Source: Candidatus Falkowiibacteriota bacterium
GTDB taxonomy: Bacteria > Patescibacteriota > Patescibacteriia > Patescibacteriales > UBA12465
Assembly (NCBI GenBank): GCA_009885285.1
Contig: VFKX01000093.1
Location: 1-53,646, forward strand
Direction: 5' to 3'
DNA length: 53,646 nucleotides
The notes under the pieces were generated by a model, which did no database searches, was not told the DNA's origin, and worked only from the letters and a program-made list of their open reading frames with translations. Positions 9,637-21,665 of this stretch are shown here, piece after piece (the first letter of the stretch is position 1; every line of letters begins with the position of its first letter). A program made the translations under genes and the position numbers.

Positions 9637-10452
9637 ATGGCAGGAGAAGAGATTATCCACGAAAATACTTTGTACGCCGAACCGATAGCCCATATCGGTC
9701 ATTTTGAGATTACTAACGCCTTGGCGACCTCAACCGTCGCTTTGGTTATTATCGTCATTCTCGGTATCGTCATTAACCGCAATATCAAGAAAGTACCGAC
9801 GGGCCTGCAGAATGGCTTAGAGATGATTATTGAAGGCTTCTTGGGTATCTTTGACGGTATTACCGGTAGCCGTAAGAAATCTTTGCAGTTCGCTCCAGTG
9901 GTTTTGGCTTTCTTCTTTTTCATTCTGATAAATAATTGGATGGGATTATTACCTGGTGTCGGTTCAATCGGTCAGATTGTGGAGGAGCATGGTCAGCTTA
10001 TTTTTATTCCATACTTGCGCGGCGCTACCGCTGACTTAAATACTACTTTAGCTCTGGCAACTTTAGGCGTAGTGCTGAGCCATATCATGGGCGTACTCGC
10101 CATCGGCTGGTGGAAGTATTTGAATAAGTTCATTAATATCAAGGCGTTCTTGGAAATTCCGAAGAAGATCAAGAAAGATCCGATGGTTATTCTGGTTAAT
10201 CCGATTAAAGCTTTCGTCGGCATCATTGAAGTAATTGGTGAAATGGCCAAGATTGCTTCACTCTCCTTCCGTTTATTCGGTAACGTTTTTGCCGGGGAAG
10301 TATTACTAGCCTCGATGTCGGCTATTTTAGCATATGGCGTTCCGATTCCGTTTATGTTTCTGGAAGTTCTGGTCGGCCTGATTCAGGCGCTTATCTTTGC
10401 GATGTTAATTCTCACATATTTGACTATTAACACGACAGCAGAAGAACATTAA
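9637..10452 (+). CDS. atpB: ATP synthase F0 subunit a
   Basis: SLSFRLFGNVFAGEVLL and polytopic topology. Confidence 0.96.
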   Translation: MAGEEIIHENTLYAEPIAHIGHFEITNALATSTVALVIIVILGIVINRNIKKVPTGLQNGLEMIIEGFLGIFDGITGSRKKSLQFAPVVLAFFFFILINNWMGLLPGVGSIGQIVEEHGQLIFIPYLRGATADLNTTLALATLGVVLSHIMGVLAIGWWKYLNKFINIKAFLEIPKKIKKDPMVILVNPIKAFVGIIEVIGEMAKIASLSFRLFGNVFAGEVLLASMSAILAYGVPIPFMFLEVLVGLIQALIFAMLILTYLTINTTAEEH

Positions 10453-10467
10453 TTAAAATGTAAATAA

Positions 10468-10722
<255 letters not shown>

Positions 10723-10734
10723 TACTTTGACGGA

Positions 10735-10768
10735 TTTCTCCTGTCCGCCAGCTGGCGGACGGGAGAAA
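10735..10768. repeat. 34-nt near-perfect palindrome between atpE and atpF
   Basis: TTTCTCCTGTCCGCCAG|CTGGCGGACGGGAGAAA, only one T-G wobble; no U-tract downstream. Confidence 0.9.
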
Positions 10769-10814
10769 GCGCTAGATTATTATCAATCACCAAGCATATT
10801 AATCATATATCTAT

Positions 10815-11303
10815 ATGGAGTCATTAATTTCAACTTTCCACGTCGACATTAAGTTATTAGTCGCCCAGCTCGTAAATTTCGCGATCGTTTTTTGCGTCCT
10901 GTATTTCTTCGCTTTTAAGCCCTTAGTCAAAGTGATGACTGAACGGACAGCGACGATTGATAAGAGCTTAAAAGATGCTGACGCCATCGAGAAGCGCTTG
11001 GCTTTGACTGAAACTGAACGCGATGAGATTATTGTAGCGGCTAAGAAACAGGCTAACCTGATTATTGAAGAGGCCGATAAGCGTGGCGAAGAAAGGAAGG
11101 GTGAGTTAATCGCTAAGGCGAAAGAAGAAATCGGCCAGGTCATTAATGCTGAGAAAGCCAAGTTAACCAGCGAGAAGGCGGAAACACTGAAAGAAATCAA
11201 GAAGGAAACTGCCGAACTGGTCATTCTGACGGTTGAGAAATTATTGAATGAAAAGATGACAGCCGATAAGGATAAGGAATTAATCAAGAAGCTAGTTAAG
11301 TAG
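10815..11303 (+). CDS. atpF: ATP synthase F0 subunit b
   Basis: N-terminal TM plus long charged coiled coil, operon position. Confidence 0.93.
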   Translation: MESLISTFHVDIKLLVAQLVNFAIVFCVLYFFAFKPLVKVMTERTATIDKSLKDADAIEKRLALTETERDEIIVAAKKQANLIIEEADKRGEERKGELIAKAKEEIGQVINAEKAKLTSEKAETLKEIKKETAELVILTVEKLLNEKMTADKDKELIKKLVK

Positions 11304-11304
11304 T

Positions 11305-11706
11305 ATGAAGATATCCATACAACAATACGCTCAAAGCTTATATGACTCTGTTGTCGGTAAGTCCGATCAGGAGGCTAAAGAGATTTGTAAAAATTTCGCT
11401 GCCATTTTAGATCGGAATCATGATCTGAATAAAGAAGAGGCGATTATTGCCGTCTTTAATGATCTTTGGAATACCGCTAATGGGGAAGTGGCCGCCACTT
11501 TATCTAGCGCCCGGGAATTAGATAAGGCTGCTCGTCAGGATGTAGTTGAATATCTGAAAGCTAGGACTGGAGCTCAGAGCGTTTCCTTGGCAGAGAAGAT
11601 TGATAAGGGGCTGATTGGCGGATTCGTTCTCCGGTACGGCAGTAAAGTGCTTGACGGTAGCCTGAAGAATAGCCTGGATAATTTAAAAAATAAGATTAGT
11701 AATTAG
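11305..11706 (+). CDS. atpH: ATP synthase F1 subunit delta
   Basis: Operon position; C-terminal EKIDKGLIGGFVLRYGSKVLDGSLKNSLDNLKNKI typical of delta/OSCP. Confidence 0.93.
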   Translation: MKISIQQYAQSLYDSVVGKSDQEAKEICKNFAAILDRNHDLNKEEAIIAVFNDLWNTANGEVAATLSSARELDKAARQDVVEYLKARTGAQSVSLAEKIDKGLIGGFVLRYGSKVLDGSLKNSLDNLKNKISN

Positions 11707-11729
11707 TTAAAATATTTTAGTATAAACGT

Positions 11730-13253
11730 ATGTCAACTACAAAGGATTTCATCGTCGATCAACTGAAAGCGGAAATATCCGGATTCAAAGCTGAGGTGAG
11801 CGAAAAATCAGTCGGAAAAGTTTTGAAGGTTTCCGACGGTATTGCTCTCGTCTCCGGTTTGGCTGAAGCGATGATGAGCGAAATTTTAATCTTTAAGACT
11901 GAAACCGTTGAAGTTACCGGCGTGGCTTTGAATCTCGAAGAAAACCAGGTTGGCGCTATCATTCTCGGAGACTACACCGCCATTAAGGAAGGTGACGAGG
12001 TTATTGCTACTAAGAGAATTTTGGAAGTTCCGGTCGGTGAAAATATGATTGGCCGCGTGGTTAATCCATTGGGCGAACCGATGGACGGCAAGGGTAAGAT
12101 TGAAACAACTAAATTCTATCCGGTAGAAAAAATCGCTCCGGGCGTTATTACTCGCGCTCCTGTCAAAGAGCCTGTTCAAACCGGTGTTAAGGCTATTGAC
12201 GCCATGATTCCGATTGGTCGTGGCCAGAGAGAACTTATTATTGGTGACCGCCAATTAGGGAAGACCGCTTTAGCAGTTGATACCATTATCAATCAGAAAG
12301 GCCAGAACATGAAATGTATTTATGTGGCTATCGGTCAGAAGGAATCCAAGGTGGCCAATATTGTTACTAAACTAACTGAGGCTGGCGCTATGGCTTACAC
12401 TACGGTCGTTTTAGCTGGCGCTTCCACTCCTGCTTCTTTGCTGTATATTGCTCCTTATGCCGGTTGCGCCATGGCTGAGTACTTCTGCGATAAGGGTGAG
12501 GATGTTTTGATTATTTATGATGATTTATCTAAACATGCTGTTTCTTACCGTGAAATTTCCTTATTGCTCCGTCGCCCACCGGGTCGTGAAGCTTATCCTG
12601 GCGATGTCTTCTATCTCCATTCCCGTTTATTGGAACGTGCTTGCAAATTAAACAAGGATTTTGGCGGCGGTTCTATTACCGCTTTACCAATCATTGAAAC
12701 CCAAGCTGGAGACTTATCCGCCTATATTCCGACTAACGTTATTTCCATTACCGATGGTCAGATTTTCTTGGAACCAGACTTATTCTATAAAGGCAATCGT
12801 CCGGCTGTTAACGCCGGCTTGTCAGTTTCCCGCGTCGGCTCTTCCGCTCAGATTAAGGCTATGAAGAAAGTAGCTGGTAAGATGCGTTTAGAAGCGGCTC
12901 AATACCGCGAACTGGCCGCTTTTGCCCAGTTCGGCTCTGACCTTGATTCTGAAACCCAGAAGAAGCTGGAGAGAGGCAAACGTTTGTATGAAGTCTTCAA
13001 GCAAGATCAGTACCAGCCATTATCAGTTGCTAAGCAGGTTGTTTGCTACTACGCTTTGATTAACGGCTTCATGGATAATGTTCCGGTAGAGAAGATTCGT
13101 GAATTTGAAGCTGGCTTATATAAATACGCTGATTTAAATGATGCGGCTCTGAAGTTGATCGACACTGTTAAAGAAATCAATGAAGAAGTTGAGAAGGGAA
13201 TTAAGAAATTGATTGAAGATTATAAGGCGACTGTTGACTATCTTATAAAATAA
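11730..13253 (+). CDS. atpA: ATP synthase F1 subunit alpha
   Basis: [36 protein letters not shown]. Confidence 0.98.
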   Translation: MSTTKDFIVDQLKAEISGFKAEVSEKSVGKVLKVSDGIALVSGLAEAMMSEILIFKTETVEVTGVALNLEENQVGAIILGDYTAIKEGDEVIATKRILEVPVGENMIGRVVNPLGEPMDGKGKIETTKFYPVEKIAPGVITRAPVKEPVQTGVKAIDAMIPIGRGQRELIIGDRQLGKTALAVDTIINQKGQNMKCIYVAIGQKESKVANIVTKLTEAGAMAYTTVVLAGASTPASLLYIAPYAGCAMAEYFCDKGEDVLIIYDDLSKHAVSYREISLLLRRPPGREAYPGDVFYLHSRLLERACKLNKDFGGGSITALPIIETQAGDLSAYIPTNVISITDGQIFLEPDLFYKGNRPAVNAGLSVSRVGSSAQIKAMKKVAGKMRLEAAQYRELAAFAQFGSDLDSETQKKLERGKRLYEVFKQDQYQPLSVAKQVVCYYALINGFMDNVPVEKIREFEAGLYKYADLNDAALKLIDTVKEINEEVEKGIKKLIEDYKATVDYLIK

Positions 13254-13259
13254 GTAACG

Positions 13260-13361
13260 GATTGAAACATATTTTGGAGCGCAAATGATTTCGTAAAGGA
13301 AAAATTAATAAAATTATTTTTTTCCACAGAAATCATCTAAGCGATAAAATATGGTTCAATC
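13260..13361. repeat. Large imperfect inverted repeat (33-nt arms, 36-nt loop) between atpA and atpG
   Basis: Arm 1 GATTGAAACATATTTTGGAGCGCAAATGATTTC (13260-13292); arm 2 GAAATCATCTAAGCGATAAAATATGGTTCAATC (13329-13361). Ends pair 15/16 and 8/8; loop contains GGAAAAA...TTTTTCC. Confidence 0.85.
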
Positions 13362-13367
13362 AATAAT

Positions 13368-15697
<2,330 letters not shown>

Positions 15698-15730
15698 GAA
15701 GCTCTTTTAGTGATTTTGGATAATAAACCT

Positions 15731-16174
15731 ATGGCAACGAAAATAATTAAATTTGAAATCGTGACTCCGGAGCGGATAGTTCTGTCTCAGGACATCATGC
15801 AGATTAGCGTCCCAACGACCAGCGGGGAAATTACTATTCTACCTGATCATATCCCCTTGGTTTCAGTTCTGAAACCCGGCGTTATGGAAATAAAATTAGC
15901 TGATAATACTTTAGAAGTCATTTCTGTTTCCGGAGGGTTTATTGAAGTTATGAAAGATAAGGTAGTTATTTTAGCAGACACTGCCGAGCGAGCGGAAGAG
16001 CTTGACGAAGAGCGTGTTAAACAAGCGCATCTACGGGCCGAGAAGCTTAAGGAAGAAGCTCATAATATTGATGACGTCCAGTTTGCCGCCATGGCCGCTA
16101 AGATTGAAAAAGAAATGGCTAGGTTGCACGCGGTTAACCGCTGGCGGAGGCTGAAGGGAATAAATCAGAAATAA
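15731..16174 (+). CDS. atpC: ATP synthase F1 subunit epsilon
   Basis: IKFEIVTPERIVLSQDIMQISVPTTSGEITILPDHIPLVSVLKPGVM; ORF listed from GTG 15710, ATG 15731 preferred. Confidence 0.94.
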   Translation: MATKIIKFEIVTPERIVLSQDIMQISVPTTSGEITILPDHIPLVSVLKPGVMEIKLADNTLEVISVSGGFIEVMKDKVVILADTAERAEELDEERVKQAHLRAEKLKEEAHNIDDVQFAAMAAKIEKEMARLHAVNRWRRLKGINQK

Positions 16175-16208
16175 TTAATGATTATATATAGTACCTTGTA
16201 AATATTTT

Positions 16209-17168
16209 ATGTCTAACTTTGAAAATATCAATATGAAGAACATGAAAGAAGAATTGATCGATGAAGTAGCTGATGAAGCAATCATACTTGGTGAAGAAAT
16301 CCAGGTTCAAGAGAAGGCTGATTTTCAAGCTGATCATCACGAACGTCCGGCCGGACATGAGCACGGAGATAATAAACACGACCAGCATGATGAATCTTTA
16401 TTTGACGCGGCTTGGGAAAAATCTAGCCGCCATCCTTTAATTGAAGGTCTGAAAGCCGGTAAAAACATTGAAGATTTATTGGAGGCAATGACTGGATTCA
16501 AAGAGGCGTTCAGCCAAGAATCTCTTTTAAATAATCCTAATTGCTGCTTTGAATGTTCTGATGAACGCGTTAAGACCGGAGACTCAGTTAAGGGTGTTAA
16601 AGTTGCCTTGGCTGGGGAAGGCTTATTATTAAGTGCTGCTGATAAAGCTATTTTAGAAAAAGCTTTAGCTGGTAAGAATATTAAGATTACCGGACATGAG
16701 GGCTGCGGAGCGGCTAAATTAGCTCATCCTCATGAGAATGACAGTGATTCTTTCGGTTATTCTGATGCGGAAAAGTTAGCTAAAGAAACCGGCAATGTTT
16801 ATGAAAAGGTAACCAAGGAAAAATTCCGAAGCCCAGTTCATGATGGCCGAGCTTTAGTAGTTGACGGCACTTTATGTTTCAATTCCGCTTATCTAGACGG
16901 CTTTCCGGCATCTTTTCGCACTGATGCTCCAGGCTTAGGTTTGAGTGACGAATATGTCGTTACTGAAATTAATGCATTAACGAATATTGCTCTAGGTGAT
17001 CATGGGCTTGGAAAACGGTTCACCCAGGAAAGTCCATTTTACGTGATAATTTCTGCAGCCGGCCAGGAGCAGCTTGATAATTTAATGACATTAGCTAATA
17101 CTGCTATTCAGTCATTTAACGGTAGAGCTCAAGTTAAGGGTTTTATCGCTCCTCCGGTTAAAGAATAA
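16209..17168 (+). CDS. Divergent beta-type carbonic-anhydrase-like protein with His-rich N-terminus
   Basis: CSDERV ... ITGHEGCGAAK reproduces the beta-CA CxDxR + HxxC zinc-site pattern; N-terminal DHHERPAGHEHGDNKHDQHDES. Confidence 0.6.
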   Translation: MSNFENINMKNMKEELIDEVADEAIILGEEIQVQEKADFQADHHERPAGHEHGDNKHDQHDESLFDAAWEKSSRHPLIEGLKAGKNIEDLLEAMTGFKEAFSQESLLNNPNCCFECSDERVKTGDSVKGVKVALAGEGLLLSAADKAILEKALAGKNIKITGHEGCGAAKLAHPHENDSDSFGYSDAEKLAKETGNVYEKVTKEKFRSPVHDGRALVVDGTLCFNSAYLDGFPASFRTDAPGLGLSDEYVVTEINALTNIALGDHGLGKRFTQESPFYVIISAAGQEQLDNLMTLANTAIQSFNGRAQVKGFIAPPVKE

Positions 17169-17187
17169 GACATAGTAAGAATAATGA

Positions 17188-17214
17188 AAGGCCGTTACTA
17201 CAACGGCCTTTTTT
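17188..17214 (+). terminator. Rho-independent terminator
   Basis: AAGGCCGTT-ACTAC-AACGGCCTT-TTTT. Confidence 0.95.
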
Positions 17215-17246
17215 ATAGCTATATTACTTCGATTATTGCCTATTAC

Positions 17247-17275
17247 TTGACAATTATACTTAAATATGATATATT
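17247..17275 (+). promoter_or_regulatory. Promoter TTGACA-17-TATATT
   Basis: TTGACA 17247-17252, TATATT 17270-17275, upstream of the zinc-ribbon ORF. Confidence 0.65.
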
Positions 17276-17386
17276 TAATTTATCAATAGATCTTTAATAA
17301 TATTGTTTAAATTGGATTAATTATTAAATCCGCCTAAGTTAGGCGAACTTATAGTTAATCTAATTATTCATTAATAACTTATAATC

Positions 17387-17623
17387 ATGGCAACAGGAAA
17401 TTGTCCCCATTGTGGAGCTTATAAAACTGGTCTTGAACCGAATAAAACTTACGAGTGCTGCAAATGCGGCAAAGACTACTCAACGTTCTCTAATTATAGA
17501 ACTGAAAGCTCAGTCATGGAAAGTCAGCGCCAGTCAATTGCTTCTAACTTTACAAAGCTTGAAAAAGCTCTGGAAATTGTCAGCGGTGCTTGGGTGATGA
17601 ACAAAATATGGAAGAGTCTTTAA
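17387..17623 (+). CDS. Small zinc-ribbon protein (78 aa), function unknown
   Basis: CPHC...CCKC; own promoter and terminator. Confidence 0.7.
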   Translation: MATGNCPHCGAYKTGLEPNKTYECCKCGKDYSTFSNYRTESSVMESQRQSIASNFTKLEKALEIVSGAWVMNKIWKSL

Positions 17624-17644
17624 ATAGAGTCACAAAATTGCGAG

Positions 17645-17672
17645 GGAAGGACTAGTAATAGCCTTCCTTTTT
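17645..17672 (+). terminator. Rho-independent terminator
   Basis: GGAAGG...CCTTCCTTTTTT. Confidence 0.88.
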
Positions 17673-17680
17673 TATTTGTA

Positions 17681-17708
17681 TTGACAAAAATGTGTAATAT
17701 TATATAAT
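17681..17708 (+). promoter_or_regulatory. Promoter TTGACA-16-TATAAT
   Basis: TTGACA 17681-17686, TATAAT 17703-17708, 31 bp upstream of ATG 17740. Confidence 0.8.
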
Positions 17709-17739
17709 TTTTTCATATAATACCTTAATAATTTATTTA

Positions 17740-17970
17740 ATGGAAAAGCTTTGGAAAGTCTTGATAATGGTATTTCTGATATTATTTTGTCTGGGAATAC
17801 TCTCATTTATTAGTTCTTATGCCCTAGATTTGATGTTTGGTGCCCAGGCCCATATGTGCATGTGTCTGAATGAAATTGGTATCGCCGTCGCTAGCGTTTC
17901 AGTAATAGGAATATTAGTAGCCACCTCGAAGTATCTAGTCCATCTCTATGGTTCAAGAAGGATCGGATAA
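17740..17970 (+). CDS. Small two-TM membrane protein (76 aa), unknown
   Basis: Two hydrophobic segments; own promoter and terminator. Confidence 0.7.
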   Translation: MEKLWKVLIMVFLILFCLGILSFISSYALDLMFGAQAHMCMCLNEIGIAVASVSVIGILVATSKYLVHLYGSRRIG

Positions 17971-18001
17971 GATTAACTTTTACTAGAGTACTTACAGTAA
18001 T

Positions 18002-18028
18002 AGCCGCCTAGTATAGAGCGGCTTTTTT
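18002..18028 (+). terminator. Rho-independent terminator
   Basis: AGCCGC-CTAGTATAGA-GCGGCTTTTTT. Confidence 0.9.
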
Positions 18029-18116
18029 ATTGACAAAAATGGGCAAATACCGTAAAGTAGGGCTATAATAATTGATATATTGTCCCTTAACATAGTAATA
18101 ACTAAATATTCGTACC

Positions 18117-18455
18117 ATGAAGACAAATGTGTTCACTAATGAAGATGTTAAACAGGCGAATCTAAAGTCCATTAAATTGCGCCAAGAATCTAAAGAGAGT
18201 CTCGATCGTTTTAAGAGGTATTTCCGCCAGTGTTTATTAATTGTTTCAACTGTCGCTCCGCTCACTTACTTAATTATCTGGTTGATTGATAAGTCGTTTC
18301 AGCTGAATGAGATATTGATTTCAGGATCTTACATATTTTTGGCTGTAATCGTCATTGTTCTGATAATCGCGCTAATCGGTTTAAACGCTAATATCCACCG
18401 GTTAAATAAACAGAACAGAGGAACGTCAGTCACGCCGCTTGATGATTCTTTATAG
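18117..18455 (+). CDS. Small two-TM membrane protein (112 aa), unknown
   Basis: Charged N-terminus, two TM segments; TTGACA at 18030 just after the preceding terminator. Confidence 0.65.
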   Translation: MKTNVFTNEDVKQANLKSIKLRQESKESLDRFKRYFRQCLLIVSTVAPLTYLIIWLIDKSFQLNEILISGSYIFLAVIVIVLIIALIGLNANIHRLNKQNRGTSVTPLDDSL

Positions 18456-18487
18456 TCAATAATAATCATAATTAAACTTGTGTAAGA

Positions 18488-18790
18488 ATGAAGAAAAAGA
18501 AAGTTCGCCAGCCGGATATTTTGACGGCCAAGAGGTTTAATAATGCTCATTTGCGGCTGCCCGGGGTAATTAATAAATCACAGATAGTTATTGCCTGCAT
18601 GTTCTTTATCAGCAGTATTTATCTGGCTCTGAGTGCAGTCTTTAGTGCGTGGTCTCTGAATTGGCCACTGATATTTATTCTCGCTCTACTTCTTGTCGTT
18701 TATGTAGCGCTGAGAATAAAGGCTAGGCGTCTACGCAGTCTGATTGCTTGGAAACGTGTTAATGACGGCCTGGGTATCAGGTTGAAATAG
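18488..18790 (+). CDS. Small two-TM membrane protein (100 aa), unknown
   Basis: Two TM segments, basic flanks; operon-like spacing. Confidence 0.65.
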   Translation: MKKKKVRQPDILTAKRFNNAHLRLPGVINKSQIVIACMFFISSIYLALSAVFSAWSLNWPLIFILALLLVVYVALRIKARRLRSLIAWKRVNDGLGIRLK

Positions 18791-18818
18791 ATTTAGTGTT
18801 TATCTAATATTGTAAGTA

Positions 18819-19187
18819 ATGAAAGAGAATGACAATGAACAATTGGGTGACAATGAAGTTGAGGAGTCCGAGCTTGAGAGCCGAACTAAATACCAGAGTT
18901 ATGGAGCAAAACTGTTCGAATTAACTCAGCAAGCTTATTCGGGCCTAAAGCTGGTGAGAAGCTATAAAAAAAGAGATAAGGTTTTTAGAATAACCCTTAT
19001 ATCTTTATTGACAATCGCTATATTGCTTATCAGTGTCGATAAGTTGCTCACCGATTTAGGTCTGTGGGCTTATCGCTGGCCCGTCATTCTGATGCTTAGT
19101 ATTCAAGCCATTAGGTTTGTCGATCTGGTAATTTTGAACCGGAGCTTAGATAATTTGCATAGTAGTCCTCGGAAGCCTGTAAAATAG
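18819..19187 (+). CDS. Small two-TM membrane protein (122 aa), unknown
   Basis: Acidic N-terminus then two TM segments; operon-like spacing. Confidence 0.65.
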   Translation: MKENDNEQLGDNEVEESELESRTKYQSYGAKLFELTQQAYSGLKLVRSYKKRDKVFRITLISLLTIAILLISVDKLLTDLGLWAYRWPVILMLSIQAIRFVDLVILNRSLDNLHSSPRKPVK

Positions 19188-19237
19188 CTCGTAATAATCC
19201 CTAGTCAATGGAGTTTGTGGGAATTAATTTATTGTTT

Positions 19238-19264
19238 AGCCGTTATTTAAATAGCGGCTTTTTT
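19238..19264. terminator. Bidirectional terminator between small-membrane-protein array and uppP
   Basis: AGCCG...CGGCTTTTTT between convergent genes. Confidence 0.75.
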
Positions 19265-20072
19265 ATTTCCAGAAAAGCCAGACAGTAACAATAATACCCA
19301 GAACTATTCGGTACCAGCCGAAGGCACTGAAGTTATTTTTTTGGATGAATTTTAAGAAGAATTTTATACCCAGAATCGCGGTTATAAACGCGGTGATAAA
19401 ACCGATAGCCCAGATAAATATTTCCTGGCCAGTTAGGCTCATTAATAAATCGCGGCTTTTGAGCAAGTCGAGAGCGGTGGCGGCGGCCATAGTTGGAATA
19501 GCTAGCAGGAAGGAGAACTCGACAATATTTTGTCGGCTGATACCCAGACTGAGGCCACCAAGAATGGTGGCGGCTGAACGCGATACGCCCGGAACCATGG
19601 CTAGCGACTGGCAAGCCCCAATGGCTACGGCTTGCTGGTAAGTGATAGCTTTTAGTTCTATGTTGACTGGTGCAGTGGCCTTATCAATTTCTGATAATTT
19701 TTTGGCATGATATCTCTCCAGGAGAATGATAGCGATGCCGCCTAGGAAGAGGGCGCCGGCAATCAGGGGTAAGTCTTCCATCAGATAAGTCTTAACTAGT
19801 TTATACAGCCCTAGGCCGATAATGGAGGTGGTGGCAAAGGCTGCGCCAATCTTAAAGATCAGATTCCAGGAACTCCAGATTTTTTTCCAAAAGAGGATTA
19901 ATACGGCTAGAATGGCGCCGAGCTGGATGGAAATAGTAAAAGTCTTTAAAAAGTCAGTGGCGGGAATTTTTAGCCAGGCGCTCGCGATGATTAAATGAGC
20001 GGTTGAGGAGACGGGAATAAACTCGGTCAACCCTTCGATAATACCCAAAATCAGGCTGTGGAAAATAGTCAT
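19263..20072 (-). CDS. uppP: Undecaprenyl-diphosphatase
   Basis: LILGIIEGLTEFIPVSSTAHLIIAS and PGVSRSAATILGG motifs. Confidence 0.96.
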   Translation of the reverse strand: MTIFHSLILGIIEGLTEFIPVSSTAHLIIASAWLKIPATDFLKTFTISIQLGAILAVLILFWKKIWSSWNLIFKIGAAFATTSIIGLGLYKLVKTYLMEDLPLIAGALFLGGIAIILLERYHAKKLSEIDKATAPVNIELKAITYQQAVAIGACQSLAMVPGVSRSAATILGGLSLGISRQNIVEFSFLLAIPTMAAATALDLLKSRDLLMSLTGQEIFIWAIGFITAFITAILGIKFFLKFIQKNNFSAFGWYRIVLGIIVTVWLFWK

Positions 20073-20216
20073 AATGTAATTATTATATCTCTATTTTACT
20101 ATATTATTTTAACTGGCGATAGCTTGACATGGATAAGATAAATTGTCATCTTAAATCATTTTTATTTTGCTTGCTTTTTTGCTATAATAAGCTTATCTAA
20201 TTCGTATTCTTTCTTT

Positions 20217-20711
20217 ATGAAAAAAACTCCTAAAATTGATAAGCAAGATATTAGAAAGTCGGTTGTTGTGGCTGTTTCCGGGTATTTTAATCCGCTTCAT
20301 GTCGGCCATTTGGAAATGATCCAGAAGGCTAAAAAACTGGGCGATGAGCTGGTCGTGATTATTAATAACGATATTCAGGTCGCCTTGAAGGGCAGCGTTC
20401 CGTTTATGCCTTTAGCTGATCGTATTAAGATTGTTAAAGCCTTGCGCGATGTTGATCGAGTTTTTGTTTCTATCGATAAGGATAAGACTGTGTGTAAGTC
20501 ATTAATTAAAGTTCGTCCGAATATCTTTGCTAATGGTGGCGATCGCCACAGCATCGGCGATGTCCCGGAATATCCGCTTTGCCAGAAATATGACATTAAA
20601 ATGGTTGACGGCTTGGGTAGAAAAATCAGAGCCAGCTCACAATTAATTGCTAATGCGGCCGCCCTGAAAGAACAGCAGGCAAAAATTGAAAAAAAACGAA
20701 ATAAGGTTTAA
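20217..20711 (+). CDS. Cytidylyltransferase-like nucleotidyltransferase
   Basis: SGYFNPLHVGHLEMIQKAKKLGD (HxGH) ... RASSQLI. Confidence 0.85.
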   Translation: MKKTPKIDKQDIRKSVVVAVSGYFNPLHVGHLEMIQKAKKLGDELVVIINNDIQVALKGSVPFMPLADRIKIVKALRDVDRVFVSIDKDKTVCKSLIKVRPNIFANGGDRHSIGDVPEYPLCQKYDIKMVDGLGRKIRASSQLIANAAALKEQQAKIEKKRNKV

Positions 20712-20713
20712 TT

Positions 20714-21661
20714 ATGAAGAAATTAGTCAAATACTTTTCCATCGCGGCCGCCATATTCTTTGCCACTTCGCTGGTTATTGCTTTGTTTTATATCCGGTTT
20801 GTCTATCAGGCTCTGGTCTCTAATAATGAAGGCAAATTGCCGCCAGCTATCGTTCGTCTGATTGAAAAATTTTCTAAAACTAAACCAGCTCCAGCTCCCC
20901 AATTGCGCGCTGAGGAAACTATCCGTGTCCTAGAGGGCTGGACCACTAGGGATATCGGGCAATATTTTGCGGCTGAAGGAAAATGGACGGAAAAAGAATT
21001 TCTGGATGAGTCCGGCTGGCCAATGATTGATTACCGCAACAATAAAAAAAAGCCGGAGCTCCGCGACTGGTCAAACGATTTTCCATTTCTACAGGACAAG
21101 CCTGAATATTACGGCCTGGAAGGATATCTGTATCCGGATACTTATCGGATTTATGCCAGCTCAACCATTTCAGAGGTGATTGAAAAAATGCTGGGTAATT
21201 TTGACTCGAAGCTGGATGACAAAATGCGAGCAGATATTAAGAAACAGGGGAAGAGTATCTATGAAATAGTGACGATGGCTTCAATCATTGAGAAGGAAGC
21301 GCCGTTAAACTACGCGACTGGAGATAATCGCGAAGCACGTATTATTTCCGGTATTTTTTGGAACCGTCTGGAAATCGGCCAAGGACTGCAATCTGATGCC
21401 ACTTTAACGTATATCTTTGGCGATAATAATCCGGCTCATTCCGGCAAGGATTTAGAGATTGACTCTCCTTACAACACTTATAAATACCGCGGCCTGCCGC
21501 CAGGACCGATTGCTAATCCAGGTATCCTAGCCATCCAAGCGGCCATTTATCCGATTGCGACGGACTATTATTATTTTTTAACTTCCCCTGGCGATAATAA
21601 TGTTTACTATGCCCGTAGCTACGATGAGCATTTGAAAAATAAGTATAAATATTTAAAATAA
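20714..21661 (+). CDS. mltG: Endolytic transglycosylase MltG (YceG-like)
   Basis: VTMASIIEKEAP, LQSDATLTYIFG, SPYNTYKYRGLPPGPIANPG. Confidence 0.95.
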   Translation: MKKLVKYFSIAAAIFFATSLVIALFYIRFVYQALVSNNEGKLPPAIVRLIEKFSKTKPAPAPQLRAEETIRVLEGWTTRDIGQYFAAEGKWTEKEFLDESGWPMIDYRNNKKKPELRDWSNDFPFLQDKPEYYGLEGYLYPDTYRIYASSTISEVIEKMLGNFDSKLDDKMRADIKKQGKSIYEIVTMASIIEKEAPLNYATGDNREARIISGIFWNRLEIGQGLQSDATLTYIFGDNNPAHSGKDLEIDSPYNTYKYRGLPPGPIANPGILAIQAAIYPIATDYYYFLTSPGDNNVYYARSYDEHLKNKYKYLK

Positions 21662-21665
21662 GCTT

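Noticed and set aside
10811-11287. 158-aa minus-strand ORF
   Set aside because: Fully antisense to atpF; low-complexity Ser/Ile-rich translation, typical mirror ORF of a coiled-coil gene.
13260-13361. Calling the atpA-atpG palindrome an insertion sequence
   Set aside because: No transposase and no clear target-site duplication; left as a structured repeat of unknown origin.
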